Shown: positions 49,447 through 63,109 of the stretch, one piece after another
Layout: the number at the start of each line of letters is the position of its first letter
Position numbering within the stretch: the first letter of the stretch is position 1
Source of the DNA: Argopecten irradians
Lineage: Eukaryota; Mollusca; Bivalvia; Pectinida; Pectinidae
DNA: 64,000 bases
Assembly (NCBI RefSeq): GCF_041381155.1
Contig: NC_091137.1
Coordinates: 12,457,765 to 12,521,764 of the forward strand
Direction of reading: 5' to 3'
Translations under genes and position numbers: made by a program
The notes under the pieces: generated by a model
Seen by the model: only the letters and a program-made list of their open reading frames with translations
Database searches by the model: none
What the model was told of the DNA's origin: nothing

Positions 49447-49974
49447 ATCAAGGCAGGAATTCCCTACATCGGACATATCTCGCTCACTGCGCACTTAAAT
49501 TAAGATATTGATTGATTAGAAGGAACCTATTACCAACACGATAATTCCGTAACTTATAAGGAAGTATCAAACAGTAGCATCTGGTAATTCGGATTTTGAC
49601 TAGATCTAGGCCTACAGTACAGCTGTGCCGATGTCAGATGCAGGCCACGTCCCAAGACCGACAGATCATGTATACAAATCTGGGCATTTACACAAACAAT
49701 GACATTAATACAGCTAACACTCTATAAACTGGACAGAACGTAAATAGACATTCATATTTAGATACATCTCAAGCCTACTCTGCCTGTACAATGGCACACA
49801 ATAAATCATGTTCCTGCATGAGCAGGCTGACGGTGGATTGTTTATCTAATATGCAATGATTTCAGTATTCTATTTGTCTAAACATACAACCATTCTACTG
49901 ATGTATTTAATTGAATACATGAGATACTGTTTATTTAATTTGTATTAGCATGATTAACGATGTTTACTACTTAC

Positions 49975-50045
49975 ATTGTCAATTCTTCGCCAGGACATCA
50001 TAGTAACTCTAGCAAACGTTTGTCGCCATGTTGGCTGGTGTCTGT
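49975..50045 (-). other. Candidate first exon and promoter-proximal region of the GPATCH8-like gene
   Basis: Strong donor GACAATG|gtaagtag at 49974. The exon contains CCAACATGGCGAC (50022-50034), which matches the YY1-type AACATGGCG element common at animal transcription starts, and a 6-codon upstream ORF. The 5' boundary is a guess. Confidence 0.4.
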
Positions 50046-50217
50046 CTGAAAGATTGGAGCGATTGGTCAGTCATGCACTGACGTCATTTTCAAGAACGAT
50101 AACTCACTTAGCAGTTAAAAAAACTTGGTAGCGCAACACCAAAAGTCTTTCACATTGTACAGTCGATATACACCCTTATTTATTCCACTCTCTGTCAATT
50201 TATTACTTTTTGGAAAT

Positions 50218-50950
50218 ATGAACTTAAGGATGTATTCTTCTGAGGTTTCAGTCCCGTTGAAGTCTCGTTTCAACATAGACCAAAGAAGTTATGAGATTTT
50301 CAAATATAATTTATCAGTATCTGTAGCAAGTTGCCACATGCAAATTTTGTCAAAAAATTACATTTCTATTTTAAGTAGATTTTTCAATACGGGGATTTTA
50401 AGAAATGGCCCATTTGGCGGCCATTTTGAAATTGTGCCTTTTTTTTGCTTCAAGTAGAGCCACAGTTTTACCATTTTTTACTGAAATTGTTTTTACTAAA
50501 ATCATTACTGCGCTAGCATTTTTAGCTGTATTTAACTAATTTTTGCTGCAAATCGTTACTAGGTTCGTAGTAATTAAAATATTGAGTAGCAATCTGTGCA
50601 ACGATACACTTTTGTGACTTTATTTTTACATTTAATGGTAATTTGGGCACTTTTGTGTTTTACTCTAAAATACTGAAAAATAATAAAAATTTAAATGGGG
50701 CAAAAAAGTAAGCACACGGACCCCCAATTTTTCTTCCTGATTTAGAAAGAACAACCGTTTCCCTATTGATATGCAAAATAATAACAAAAGTTTAATATCA
50801 GAACTTTTTTCTATAAAGGGTTTAATTTGGCAAAAATGGCTGAAAATGGTGCATTTTGTAGCTCAAAATTAAGGGGTAGGGGTAGCATATTGAAACGAAC
50901 TGCTTCCTCGTCTCTACTTGAGGGTTTTTCACTCAAGTCTAAAATACTGG
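50218..50950 (+). repeat. Interspersed repeat starting CTTAAGGATGTA (copy 1)
   Basis: Begins ACTTAAGGATGTATTCTTCTG and includes AAGCACACGGACCCCC. The same word order (TTAAGGATGTACACCTCTG ... GTCCGTGTGCTCG) occurs inverted at 53228-53452. Confidence 0.4.
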
Positions 50951-51297
50951 GTTGTGATCACAGATCATCTGATTAGCCAATTATTGGAAAGAATAACTCA
51001 ACGCCTCAATACAAGTTCATACATATAATTCTGGTTCTGCAGATACAGAGTCACAATGTGTAATCACACTCTCTATCACTCTAATTACTGTACAATTAGA
51101 GATTATGCCAGAATATAGAAGTTATAAATGGTAGCGAGTACAAATGTACAATTATCTAAGTTGATAGTTAAACTCCCTGTTATAATACATGACTTGTCTT
51201 TTTATAAAGAAACAACAAAGTGATAACTAAGATGCAATAGCAACAATCGCGACAACAGAATAAAGATAATAGTAACTCTGTATATTTAGTTAGTAGT

Positions 51298-51910
51298 TTA
51301 TAGACATTGATCAATATGCATCAATTTCACTATTACAAGATTTCAACCCAAATATCTTGTAATAGATAGTATACAAGAGAACTCTAGTCTCTTGTATTAA
51401 CACATGTAATTATCTACAAATATTTATGGAAATTGAGCAATGCATCAATTTCCCTATTACAAGATTCACAATTCCAAATATCTTGCAATAGAAATACTCA
51501 AGGCTTTTAAACCACTGTGTTTGTAATGAACAAAAGTATTTATAGAAATTGATCAAGTAATCAATTTCACTATTACAAGATTAACTATAACTTGTAATAG
51601 AAATACAAGAGTACACTAGACTCTTGTATTATCCTATACAAATATTATAGAATTTAAGAATAATTTATAGAAATTGATCAAGTAATAATCAATCTCACTA
51701 TTACAAGATTAACTATATCTTGTAATAGAAATACAAGAGTACACTAGACTCTTGTATTATCCTATACAAATATTATTATAGAATTTAAGAATAATTTATA
51801 GAAATTGATCAAGTAATAATCAATCTCACTATTACAAGATTAACTATATTATCTTGTAATAGGAGATAGTACACTAGAGCTCTGTATTATCCTACAAAAT
51901 ATTATAGAAT
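51298..51910. repeat. ~125-bp satellite with internal hairpins, about five units
   Basis: Units start TTTATAGAAATTGATCAA near 51298, 51421, 51539, 51664 and 51796. Each has two self-complementary parts: TATTACAAGAT...ATCTTGTAATA and ACAAGAGTACACTAGACTCTTGT. Confidence 0.8.
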
Positions 51911-53227
51911 TTAGATACGCTGCAAGTACACTCGTCCAGAGAGACATCGCTTTCACTTGACAGGAGTTACTACTAATTCTTGTAATAGAGATCTGACGAA
52001 GAGATACACAGAAGACTCCTTGTAATACAAGCAGTATTTATTGGAAATTCTGATTTTGAAAGTTATCCAATATCCTCTTATTATCAGAGAACTTCATCTC
52101 TAAAGATGTATCTTGTAATATATCACCTGTAATTGCATTAAATATGGACGATTATGATATTGTATAATGTTGGGGCCAACTTTCCTATAATCTGATAATG
52201 TATGTGGGATGACAACTCCTGATAGCGCCTGAGCTGACTAATGAACCAAAAAATGGTCCGACAAGAATACGTATCCGATGCACGGAGGACAGTGACGAGA
52301 CGTTAAAAATCACAGTAATCGCTCCGCCTTATATACCCCTCGGGGCGTCCACATTTCCTTATATGGAAAAAGTGGAGGCAATGTGGAGGCAAAGTGGAGG
52401 CCCTCCAGACTGTTTACAACAATAGCAGTCGTACATTGCCGACGTCACAATATAGTGCCAAAAATGAAAGCACAAAGAAAATGTTATACATAGCGTAAAC
52501 CAACTGTTTATTGACTGAAAAATGTTCTGTGAATACACAAAATATAGTTACAAATATCTTATTCCGTTCCGAGCCGTATTTAAATATGTACACAAAAACC
52601 AGCCGGAACGTCAGCGTCAACAGTTTCACCGTGAAAGCAGTACAACTGCTTGGACCGAATATGTCTTGAAATCGACCGTTGTACGCCACAAGTACGTATT
52701 AAACACATACATTTTGATGAATAGTATTGTTATTGTCTTAACGATCACTGAATTAAATCATAAGATTGATCATGGAGCTTACATGAACAAAATACCTAAT
52801 TCAAATTCTGACCGCCTGCTTAGTCACGATCCAATATGGCGGCTATCGTTGCCAATGACACACTACTTGCCAACAAACTATTTCACATACAATCTATTAT
52901 CACATACATTTACCATCTGATAGCATGGTCAGTTAGATAAAAACATTGCCATTTGCCATGTACTGCTAATAATATACAATTCAACCGTTATTACACGTTT
53001 ATTCCATGTAAAACACACCAGGGGTACAGTTCAGTAACATAAACACACAACAGCTGATCGTCAGTCAGCTGATCTCAAATGAACATTCGTTACAATATGT
53101 TGTTATTCTGAGAAAAAAATATTAGTCTAATTGATCAAAACTGGTATATTTTTAAAGAAGACTACCAGAAAATAAATTCTACAAACATTCATACATATCA
53201 AACACCTCATAATGAAATTATGGCTTT

Positions 53228-53452
53228 AATTTCTATCTTATATGGTCAAAACGGCAAAATTCCCATAAAATCCAATATTTTGTCAACTAGGTGTCTTTGA
53301 GTGACAAAAGCTGAAAAACGAGCACACGGACATATGTTTTTTCTTCCATTTTCTTTTATGGTATGAACTCCTTTTTCCAAAAATCTATATGAGAAAAAAA
53401 GTTTAATACAAGAAAATTTGGACTTCTCAGAGGTGTACATCCTTAAGTACAC
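53228..53452 (-). repeat. Interspersed repeat starting CTTAAGGATGTA (copy 2)
   Basis: On the minus strand: CTTAAGGATGTACACCTCTG, a poly-T tract, and CATATGTCCGTGTGCTCG, matching copy 1 in order. The 68-codon open frame here is spurious. Confidence 0.4.
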
Positions 53453-53453
53453 T

Positions 53454-53615
53454 TAAGCATTGAACGTCTTTAAGTTGGCATTCATAACCAATATGAATGC
53501 AAACTGGACAGAGGCAAATTCCATGAAGCGCGCTAGCGCTTCATGTTGAATTTGCCTCTGTCCAGTTTGCATTCATATTGGTTATGAATGCCAACTTAAA
53601 GACGTTCAATGCTTA
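53454..53615. repeat. Near-perfect 162-bp palindrome
   Basis: Arms of ~76 bp: TAAGCATTGAACGTCTTTAA ... GAGGCAAATTC pairs with GAATTTGCCTC ... TTAAAGACGTTCAATGCTTA, with a GCGCGCTAGCGC centre. Just outside lies a further inverted pair, TTATATTTACATTT (53612) and AAATGTAAATATAA (53855-53870). Confidence 0.9.
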
Positions 53616-55352
53616 TATTTACATTTGGTTACAATTTTATGATGAAATCCCAAGGAATTTTGCATATATCATGAATTAATCATTCGTTATCGTCATGGAT
53701 GGAACAGCCATTTGAACAGCCGTCTGCCGTGATCGCTGGCACGACAATTGTGACGTCACAATGATAATGACGTCATAATAAGCGCTTGAAGTTCATTGTC
53801 TATATGACTGCCAACTGCGCTTGGTAAGGTTACATAGTGGGACTGCAGTGAAAATGTAAATATAAGAAAATGAATTAACCTTCATGCACACTCAGCAATA
53901 TATCAAAGATACTCATAGATTTTAACTTCGTCCTTCTATTATTATCAAATATTTTCATATCTGCTTTACTCCCAACATCTTACTGGTTTTGTATTTACAC
54001 TTAAATTATATTTGTATAACTCTCCGATACTGACGACAAAAGAGAAACGAATATTCAAAGAAAGCCTAGAGTGATCAGGAGAAAGACAAACCGAAGACAG
54101 GATGATATGAACGAAAATTGAGAAGTCGAAAGTTAAGAAAAGTGGTTTAGAACGTCTGTCGTCTTTATCGGAGGGGTAGATTTTAGATTTTAAAATAATA
54201 GTATATTATGAGTTGAAACTAACACCCTTGAGGAGCATACTGGTTATAAAATAGCTCTCTCTCCCCACCTCTCTCTTTCTCGTTCTTCCCTCACTCTCTC
54301 CCTCTCTCTCTGTCTCAAATACAACTTTATATTTTATGTATATCTTCTCTTGTAAATGCCATCTTGTCTATGTAATTTGAATGTTTTATTATTTTTGGGA
54401 ACGAGCTTTATATAAGTTGTATAACTTGTGCCAAATCCCATTGCACATTTTGCAATAAAATATGTTTAAATCATAATACACCCTTATAAAAAAGTATGTG
54501 TGCGTTGATAATATCATATAGGCGTTCATGTCCATGTTCCTGTAATGAATAGTCCAATTCAGTTCACAAAATTCTAAATAGCGAGAAATCAAGGAATGCG
54601 AGAAAAAAACATCAAATATTATCTATGTCTCTGCTATTAAATAGTTATTTTTCGCGGCAATTTTGTCGATGTTTTAAGTGTGTGGATGAAAAAGAGGCGT
54701 TGTATATTTGGTTTCTTTATTATTTCTACTTTATAATATTGGCAACTACAGGTAGGCTAATTAGACCTATATGCAGTAATATTTAAAGGCTATTTTAAAT
54801 ACTCGAACATATTAAAATCTATTAAATAATGAAATCGTGGTCATTCAGATAAAAATATGTAGTTAACATTCTAATACATATATGTATAATAACTATAGTA
54901 CAATTCAACCTTATGAACTATATCTTACAGCTGTTCATGTACACAAAAAGACGAAATCAAAACTTGCGATTGATGTAAATACATATATTTGATACCAATC
55001 AAGTATTAGGGTAATATGGGGCCTATGTCATAACATGATACTTTTGTAAATTTTAGTTGATAATATTATGTTTTTCTAGAGATTCTCTTTTTTTTCAGAG
55101 AACTATAATTTTAATGGACTTCATTGTTACATGTTTTTTACCACACAAATTAACATGAAAGTTGTGATTTTGAACTATCAATAACTGTTTCGAGTAATTA
55201 ATTTGTACAATGGTTAGAACTGTAATTGTTTCCCACTAAAGGACTCTTTGTTCCTTAATGCAAATATATTCGGAACGGCATATATAGCATTATAACCTTT
55301 TTCAAGCACTACTTCGAGGATCTATTTCTGTTATGGTTGTCCTATATTTATC

Positions 55353-58300
55353 TTAAAGTGAATAGTCGGGCAAAGGAAACCAGTCTAAATGCGTTCTTTG
55401 GCCTTCCAAAAGTCATTGTATACCATAATGATGGTCAAGTTCTGCTTACGGTGTCCAGTTTTGACCATTGAAATTTTGGGGAAGCCCGTGTAAATTTAGC
55501 ACAGTTCTAAATATAAATTCTCCAAACTCTTTGAAAACGAGGCTGCGTGGAAATGTCAACATGGACATGTGTTTCTAAGTCGTGTCGGTTTCGTTTCGTG
55601 TGATAAACCACTAATGCGGTATGCAAATTGTTGTTTTGAGATGATACATTTGATGCAAATGAAGTATTCTTACATTAATGACAATGCTTTGTAATCATTT
55701 TTCGATAAAAGCATCTTGTACATGGAAATCGACACAAATATTCGGCCGATGCAGAGATGGGGCCCCAGCAAGGGGCAATTATTGCAGCATAGCATTCGTC
55801 GTATTTTACATCAACCGAATCATGAAGGTTAAATACAAATAATCGTAACATAATTTCCCATTTAAAACCACACGAAAACGTTCCATAGAACGTCCATGCA
55901 TGTAGCTGTCAAAGATGTGAAAATAAATTAGCTCATACATAGATCTATAGATTTAATTAAATTATCTATGTCTCTGGTTGGTTTTTTTTTGTAAACAATA
56001 TTTGAGTTCTGGAGAGAGATGACATGAATGTCCAGCTGGAAGGAAAGAAACTTTTATGATGTATATGTATCGTACAATGTATATATGTAAATTAACGTAC
56101 ATTCCATGTAGCTGCTAAAGAATTACAACTAGGAAATTCTCTCAAACATTGAATTAATATTTAATTCTTTCACATTCATGTAGGCTATGCTGTGAGAATT
56201 AACACATCATATATATTTCCAGAAAACATATAGGCCTACATGTATGTTACTTTCCTTTTCTGTTGTTTCCTGTTCTTTTTTTGTGCTCTGGAGAAAAAAG
56301 ATGATTGAGTTGAAGAAAAGTAATTAATTAGAGAAATGTGTACCACAGTACTTTGTCTGTAGCCGAGGGGTTCTATACTGTTTTAATAGTCCAGTAATTA
56401 ATAATTAAATTGAAAATTTCAAAAATTAAGATGAAATTGTAAATTCCATTTTTGAATGAAGTGGTTTCCTTTGACCCTCCTTTGAGAGTACACAGTGTGT
56501 ATACCCTTTTAGGTTTTTAGGAATAATACCTGAATAGGAACCTGAAATAAAAAAAAAAAAAAAAAAAAAAAAAATGACACTGACAATCAATCAGGTATGT
56601 GTGTGTTGGGGGGTGGGGGTTGGGGGTCTAAAAGACAGAAGAATCATGAGGTTGGGAAGTTGTAACTTGAGTGGGGGGTTGAAATATAGAAGAAATAGCT
56701 ACAGATAACTGGAAGTGGAAGGGTGCTTTATCATTGATCTGGTCATTGCATATTTGGGGTTTACATGGCTTTTTTTTTGGTTATTTAGTCTCATTGATTT
56801 TGGAGCAACTTTGAATCCATATGGTACTGTATATCTTTCTTTTTTCCATGTGTAGCTATTTCTTCTGTATTTCACCCTCCGCCCAAGTCACAACTTCCCA
56901 ATAGGTACCACTTTTTTGTTTAGAACTCAAATCAAAGACAGATGTACATAGTACTACATACTACATTTTAGTCTATGTGTTTGTAATCACTGTTACTACA
57001 GTATTAATACATAAATGGTCTATGTAACAAGTTACACATAGACAATAAATGTGAAATTTGGTTCAGACAAAAAGATTTTTAACATTTCAGATAACTTGCT
57101 AGTTTTATGGTTTATTTATATGTTGAGTCAACTCTCTTGTAAAGTAGAATTTAGAAATCCTAAGACAATGTTATCTATATTGCTATATGTAAAAAAAAAT
57201 CCTTATATTTTAAAAGTAATTGAAAAGCTATCTCACAAGCCCTGACAAACAAATGGGCAGGCATATGGATGCAAGAATTATAATCACTGGATCTAGAGGA
57301 CTAATATAAACAAATATTTCTACAAAGTTAAACAATGAAAAAGTATTGCATCATAATTTTATTTAATGATTACAGTTGAAAGGAACATCTAATAAATTAA
57401 TACTGTTTAAATGTTCTGTTCATGATCTTCTAGGTCCATATTGGAAAAGTTTACTTTCAAGAGCACTCAAATCAACATTCTTCAGTCTTCATATGATGCT
57501 AATTGTATGTATATGTATACATACACTTGTATACAGGTCCAAGGGATGAACTTTCTGTATTCATGTCACTATGCATGCATGGTGCCTGAAAAAAAGAACC
57601 AGCAATTTTTTATATCTGTTGAATATGACAAAAATTGAAATGATCAATTTCAAATATATATAAATGAAATAAATGTAGGTTCATTCTACAGGTTTTTTTT
57701 TTTATTTTAGAGAAAACATTTTATAAGTTGTGAATGTGTCACTGATGCATTTGATAGAATCAAATATTGTTTCAAAAAAGATACAAAATTCATTATCTAA
57801 AGTTCCAACAAAAATTCAGAATAATTATAAATGATACATGGCTGCAGTACATTTCAACTCTGTAAAGTTTGTCATATACACATGAACCAGGTACAGTTGT
57901 AATAAATATACAAACACTATTTATTATTATGACCAGAAACAAATAATACTGTATGTGTCCTCCATAATATATCTAAAGAACAAGCTAAAACCTACATGTA
58001 CATATGTATATGTGTATATCAGAAAACATATACAATACAATTTTACCAATTAAACCTACAATGTAAATCCTATATACAATGTATGTGTATAACACTACCA
58101 GAACATGTACAGAACAAAAATTTACAAATATAAAAATCTATAAATATATACATCAGAACTGTATGAATTGACCGGTAGCATACAGGGCATTCATTACCCC
58201 TAAAGAGGCCCCACTAAAGAACCGCTATTTACCCCAGGGTTACGTTTTACGCGATTGGGGAACAGGTATGAAACATGTGACCATATGTGACCACATCATT

Positions 58301-58569
58301 TATGAAAAAATACTGCTAGGGGACTATTTACATAATGATCAAAATACGAAGACTCACTCACTATCAGTGAGCAGGGAGTACCGGGTAGTAGGCCTAGGTT
58401 ACGTTCTGTACATTAGCGGTCCGGAGCCGCGTGCTCGTTTTAACTGTTCTCTTCACTATAACAAGTTGTATTAACACCTCTCCATGCGTCGTAATGTTTA
58501 CCGAGTCAGTTGTTGGGATTGTCGCTGCTCCATTGCCTTTCCTTTCGCATTTTTAGGTGAGTCAGTTGG
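55353..58569 (+). repeat. Left arm of giant inverted repeat (~3.2 kb)
   Basis: Starts TTAAAGTGAATAGTCGGGCA and ends AGGTGAGTCAGTTGG. Matches the right arm in reverse complement over its whole length, with scattered substitutions and indels. It holds an A-run of ~27 (56549-56575) that is absent from the right arm. No gene seen. Confidence 0.92.
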
Positions 58570-58849
58570 TTGTTTTGGCGGAAACATGTTGGTTCAAAAC
58601 TACGGTAGCCATGTTTTGTTTACTACGGAGAGTGGTGGGTGTTGCGCATGCGTTAAGATTGAACTGCACTCTTAGCCGTCCGGGAGAGGACTTTTAGGAT
58701 TCCCATAGATATTATTATTTTCTTCGCATGTACAGCGATTTTGACGGAAATGTTTATTTTTCTAATTCATAAGAAATTATACCGGATATATTAATACCAT
58801 TTTTACCGATTTTACAGTCACTTGCCCGACTATTCGCTTTAAAGTCCTC
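58570..58849 (+). other. Spacer of the giant inverted repeat
   Basis: 280 bp of unique sequence with GCGCATGCG near 58645. At 58822-58844 it carries CTTGCCCGACTATTCGCTTTAAAG, another copy of the outer end of the arms. Confidence 0.85.
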
Positions 58850-61800
58850 CCAACTGACACACCTAAAATGCGAAAGGAAAGGCAATGGAGCAGCGACAAT
58901 CCCAACAACTGACTCGGTAAACATTACGACGCATGGAGAGTGTTAATACAACTTGTTATAGTGAAGAGAACAGTTCAAACGAGCACGCGGCTCCGGACCG
59001 CTACTGTACGTACCTAGGCCTACTACGTACCCGGTACTCCCTGCTCAGCTGATTGTGAGTGAGTCTTCGTATTTTGATCATTATGTAAATAGTCCCTAGC
59101 AGTATTTTTTCATAAATGAGTGGTCACATATGGTCACATGTTTCATACCTGTTCCCCAATCGCGTAAAACGTAACCCTGGGGTAAATAGCGGTTCTTTAG
59201 TGGGGCCTCTTTAGGGGTAATGAATGCCCTGTATGCTACCGGTCAATTCATACAGTTCTGATGTATATATTTATAGATTTTTAATTTGTAAATTTTTGTT
59301 CTGTACATGTTCTGGTAGTGTTATACACATACATTGTATATAGGATTTACATTGTAGGTTAATTGGTAAAATTGTATTGTATATGTTCTGATATACACAT
59401 ATACATATATGTACATGTAGGTTTTAGCTTGTTCTTTAGATATATTTGGAGGACACATACAATATTATTTCTGGTCATAATAATAAATAGTGTTTGTATA
59501 TTTATTACAACTGTACCTGGTTCATGTGTATATGACAAACTTTACAGAGTTGAAATGTACTGCAGCAATGCATGTATCATTTTATAATTATTCTGAATTT
59601 TTGTTGGAACTATAGGATAATGAATTTTGTATCTTTTTTGAAACAATATTTGATTCTATCAAATGCATCAGTGACACATTCACAACTTATAAAATGTTTT
59701 CTCTAAAAAAAAAAAAAAAACCTGTAGAATGAACCTACATTTATTCATTTATATATATTTGAAATTGATCATTTCAATTTTTGTCATATTCAACAGTATA
59801 AAAAATTGCTGGTTCTTTTTTTCAGGCACCATACATGCATAGTGACATGAATACAGAAAGTTCATCCCTTGGACCTGTATACAAGTGTATGTATACATAT
59901 ACATACAACTAGCATCATATGAAGACTGAAGAATGTTGATTTGAGTGCTCTTGAAAGTAAACTTTTCCAATATGGACCTAGAAGATCATGAACAGAACAT
60001 TTAAACAGTATTAATTTATTAAAAGTTCCTTTCAACTGTAATCATTAAATAAAATTATGATGCAATACTTTTTCATTGTTTAACTTTGTAGAAATATTTG
60101 TTTATATTAGTCCTCTAGATCCAGTGATTATAATTCTTGCATCCATAACCCTGCCCATTTGTTTGTCAGGGCTTGTGAGATAGCTTTTCAATTACTTTTA
60201 AAATATAAGGATTTTTTTTTACATATAGCAATATAGATAAAATTGTCTTAGGATTTCTAAATTCTACTTTACAAGAGAGTAGACTCAACATATAAATAAA
60301 ACCATAAAACTAGCAAGTTATCTGAAATGTTAAAAATCTTTTTGTCTGAACCAAATTTCACATTTATTGTCTATGTGTAACTTGTACATAGACCATTTAT
60401 GTATTAATACTGTAGTAACAGTGATTACAAACACATAGACTAAAATGTAGTATGTAGTACTATGTACATCTGTCTTTGATTTGAGTTCTAAACAAAAAAG
60501 TGGTACCTATTGGGAAGTTGTGACTTGGGCGGAGGGTGAAATACAGAAGAAATAGCTACACATGTAAATAAGAAAGATATACAGTACCATATGGATTCAA
60601 AGTTGCTCCAAAATCAATGAGACTAAATATAACCAAAAAAAAGCCATGTAAACCCCAAATATGCAATGACCAGATCAATGATAAAGCACCCTTCCACTTC
60701 CAGTGTAGCTATTTTTTCTATATTTTCAACCCCCCACTCAAGTTACAACTTCCCAACCTCATGATTCTTCTGTCTTTTAGCCCCCCCCACCCCCACCCCC
60801 CAACACACACATACCTGATTGATTGTCATGTTATTTCAGGTTCTTATTCAGGTATTATTCCTAAAAACCAAAAAGGGTATACACACTGTGTACTCTCAAA
60901 GGAGGGGAACCACTTCATTCAAAAATGGAATTTACAATTTCATCTTAATTTTGAAATTTTCAATTTAATTATTAATTACTGGACTATTAAAACAGTATAG
61001 AACCCCTCGGCTACAGACAAAGTACTGTGGTACACATTTCTCTTAATTAATTACTTTTCTTCAACTCAATCATCTTTTTCTCCAGAGCACAAAAAAGAAC
61101 AGGAAACAACAGAAAAGGAAAGTAACATACATGTAGGCCTATATGTTTTCTGGAAATATATATGATGTGTTAATTCTCACAGCATAGGCCTACATGAATG
61201 TGAAGAATTAAATATTATCAATGTTTGAGAGAATTTCCTAGTTGTAATTCTATAGCAGCTACATGGAATGTACGTTTTACATATATACATTGTACGATAC
61301 ATATACATCATAAAAGTTTCTTTCCTTCCAGCTGGACATTCATGTCATCTCTCTCCAGAACTCAAATATTGTTTACAAAAAAAAAAACCAAACAGAGACA
61401 TAGATAATTTAATTAAATCTCTGCAAAAAAACTACACATTGAACACATATATTGTACTTGTAAAATATCTATGTATGAGCTAATTTATTTTCACATCTTT
61501 GACAGCTACATGCATGGACGTTCTATAGAACGTTTTCGTGTGGTTTTAATGGGGAAATTATGTTACGATTATTTGTATTTAACCTTCATGATTCGGTTGA
61601 TGTAAAATACGACGAATGCTATGCTGCAATAATTGCCCCTTGCCGGGGCCCCATCTCTGCATCGGCCGAATATTTGTGTCGATTTCCATGTACAAGATGC
61701 TTTTATCGAAAAATGATTACAAAGCATTGTCATTAATGTAAGAATACTTCATTTGCATCAAATGTATCATCTCAAAACAACAATTTGCATACCGCATTAG

Positions 61801-62057
61801 TGGTTTATCACACGAAACGAAACCGACACGACTGAGAAACACATGTCCATGTTGTAATTTCCACGCAGCCTCGTTTTCAAAGAGTTTGGAGAATTTATAT
61901 TTAGAACTGTGCTAAATTTACACGGGCTTCCCAAAATTTCAATGGTCAAAACTGGACACCGTAAGCAGAACTTTACCATCATTATGGTATACAATGACTT
62001 TTGGAAGGCCAAAGAACGCATTTAGACTGGTTTCCTTTGCCCGACTATTCACTTTAA
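58850..62057 (-). repeat. Right arm of giant inverted repeat (~3.2 kb)
   Basis: Starts CCAACTGAC and ends TGCCCGACTATTCACTTTAA, the reverse complement of the left arm's start. Open frames 57441-57638 (+) and 59749-59970 (-) are mirror copies of each other, which reflects the palindrome and not a gene. Confidence 0.92.
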
Positions 62058-63109
62058 AGATATCCTGGTGATAATAGTAAAGGATTATGCTAGGTTTGTA
62101 TACTACAAGTCTGAATCTGTCCTTCCTTCTTGAAAATCATTTCTTTCTGGTTCATAATTAATGGGTACATTACAAACAGAGTTTATTTTTTTACTGTCAG
62201 TTTTGATCTCAGAGATACATGTAGTTGTTTTCCCCTTTTATTTTTTGGGCGAGCTGCCATCACATATTGCACTTCTGTCATCTGGTGGAAGGTCCCATAC
62301 ATTCTATAAAGAAAATATGGAGTAAATGTCAGTTGATGTACAGAGATAAATACTGTATATACAAATGTACATGTACATGTATGTACATAATCTTCCAGTG
62401 TAAGCCTACATGTGAAACAAACAAGTTCCTTTTTTTCTGTCAAACACAAATTTATAACAATTACACATCTTTTGAACACAAGTTTATCAAAATCAAACCT
62501 CACTAGATACTACATGTGTAGGTCTAAACGAAAGAACTTGTCCATTTTGTGAAGATACCATTGAGTTCATTTTATTTTTAATGTACATGTTAATTATCAC
62601 TTTTAGTTAATAAGCTTCTAATAAATGTACACAACTTGTGCTTTATTTCAATATAAATTTCATGTTTATATAGAGATATCGCTCAAACTGACAATACAAT
62701 GAATAAATCAAAATTAAATGTATATCAATCAAACTATATTTCAATTATTATGATAAAATGTTACATGTGTAGAAACATATGTTTAAAGAGAAATTAAGTT
62801 TTAGATTTAGATATCACTGGAATGACAGTGCAAGTAAATTAGACTCATCAACACGGTCCGTTCATGATGGAATGATTTCGCAAATTTGATTGACCGATCG
62901 TCCCGATCGCACAGCTGTGCGGTGTGCGATCCGAACCGCACAGCTGTGCGCACGATATGTGCTCACACACCTGTTTCTCACCTAAAATCCCAAAAGTTGG
63001 CTAGACTGGCTTACCTTACGCCACGGACTACTGTGACATCACAAGATCACGTGACCACCTAGCTCATTATCTCTCAACCGTACACTGGTAACCCAAAATG
63101 TGTTTATCT

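Larger units (their letters stand above)
41520..49974 (-). other. 5'UTR introns of the GPATCH8-like gene
   Basis: Apart from the UTR exons and transposon pieces listed separately, AT-rich sequence with no gene recognised. Confidence 0.45.
50046..55352. other. Intergenic region, no gene recognised
   Basis: Contains the repeats listed separately. The 132-codon open frame at 52522-52920 shows no domain or codon signal I can support. A TATA-like CTTATATACC near 52331 and short GTGGAGGCAA repeats (52372-52400) are present but not tied to a gene. CT-rich microsatellite at 54250-54317. Confidence 0.6.

Noticed and set aside
52522..52920. 132-codon open frame
   Set aside because: No domain, no splice context and AT-rich random-looking translation; not supportable as a gene.
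57441..59970. Matching 65- and 73-codon frames on opposite strands
   Set aside because: They are the same non-coding sequence seen twice because of the giant inverted repeat.
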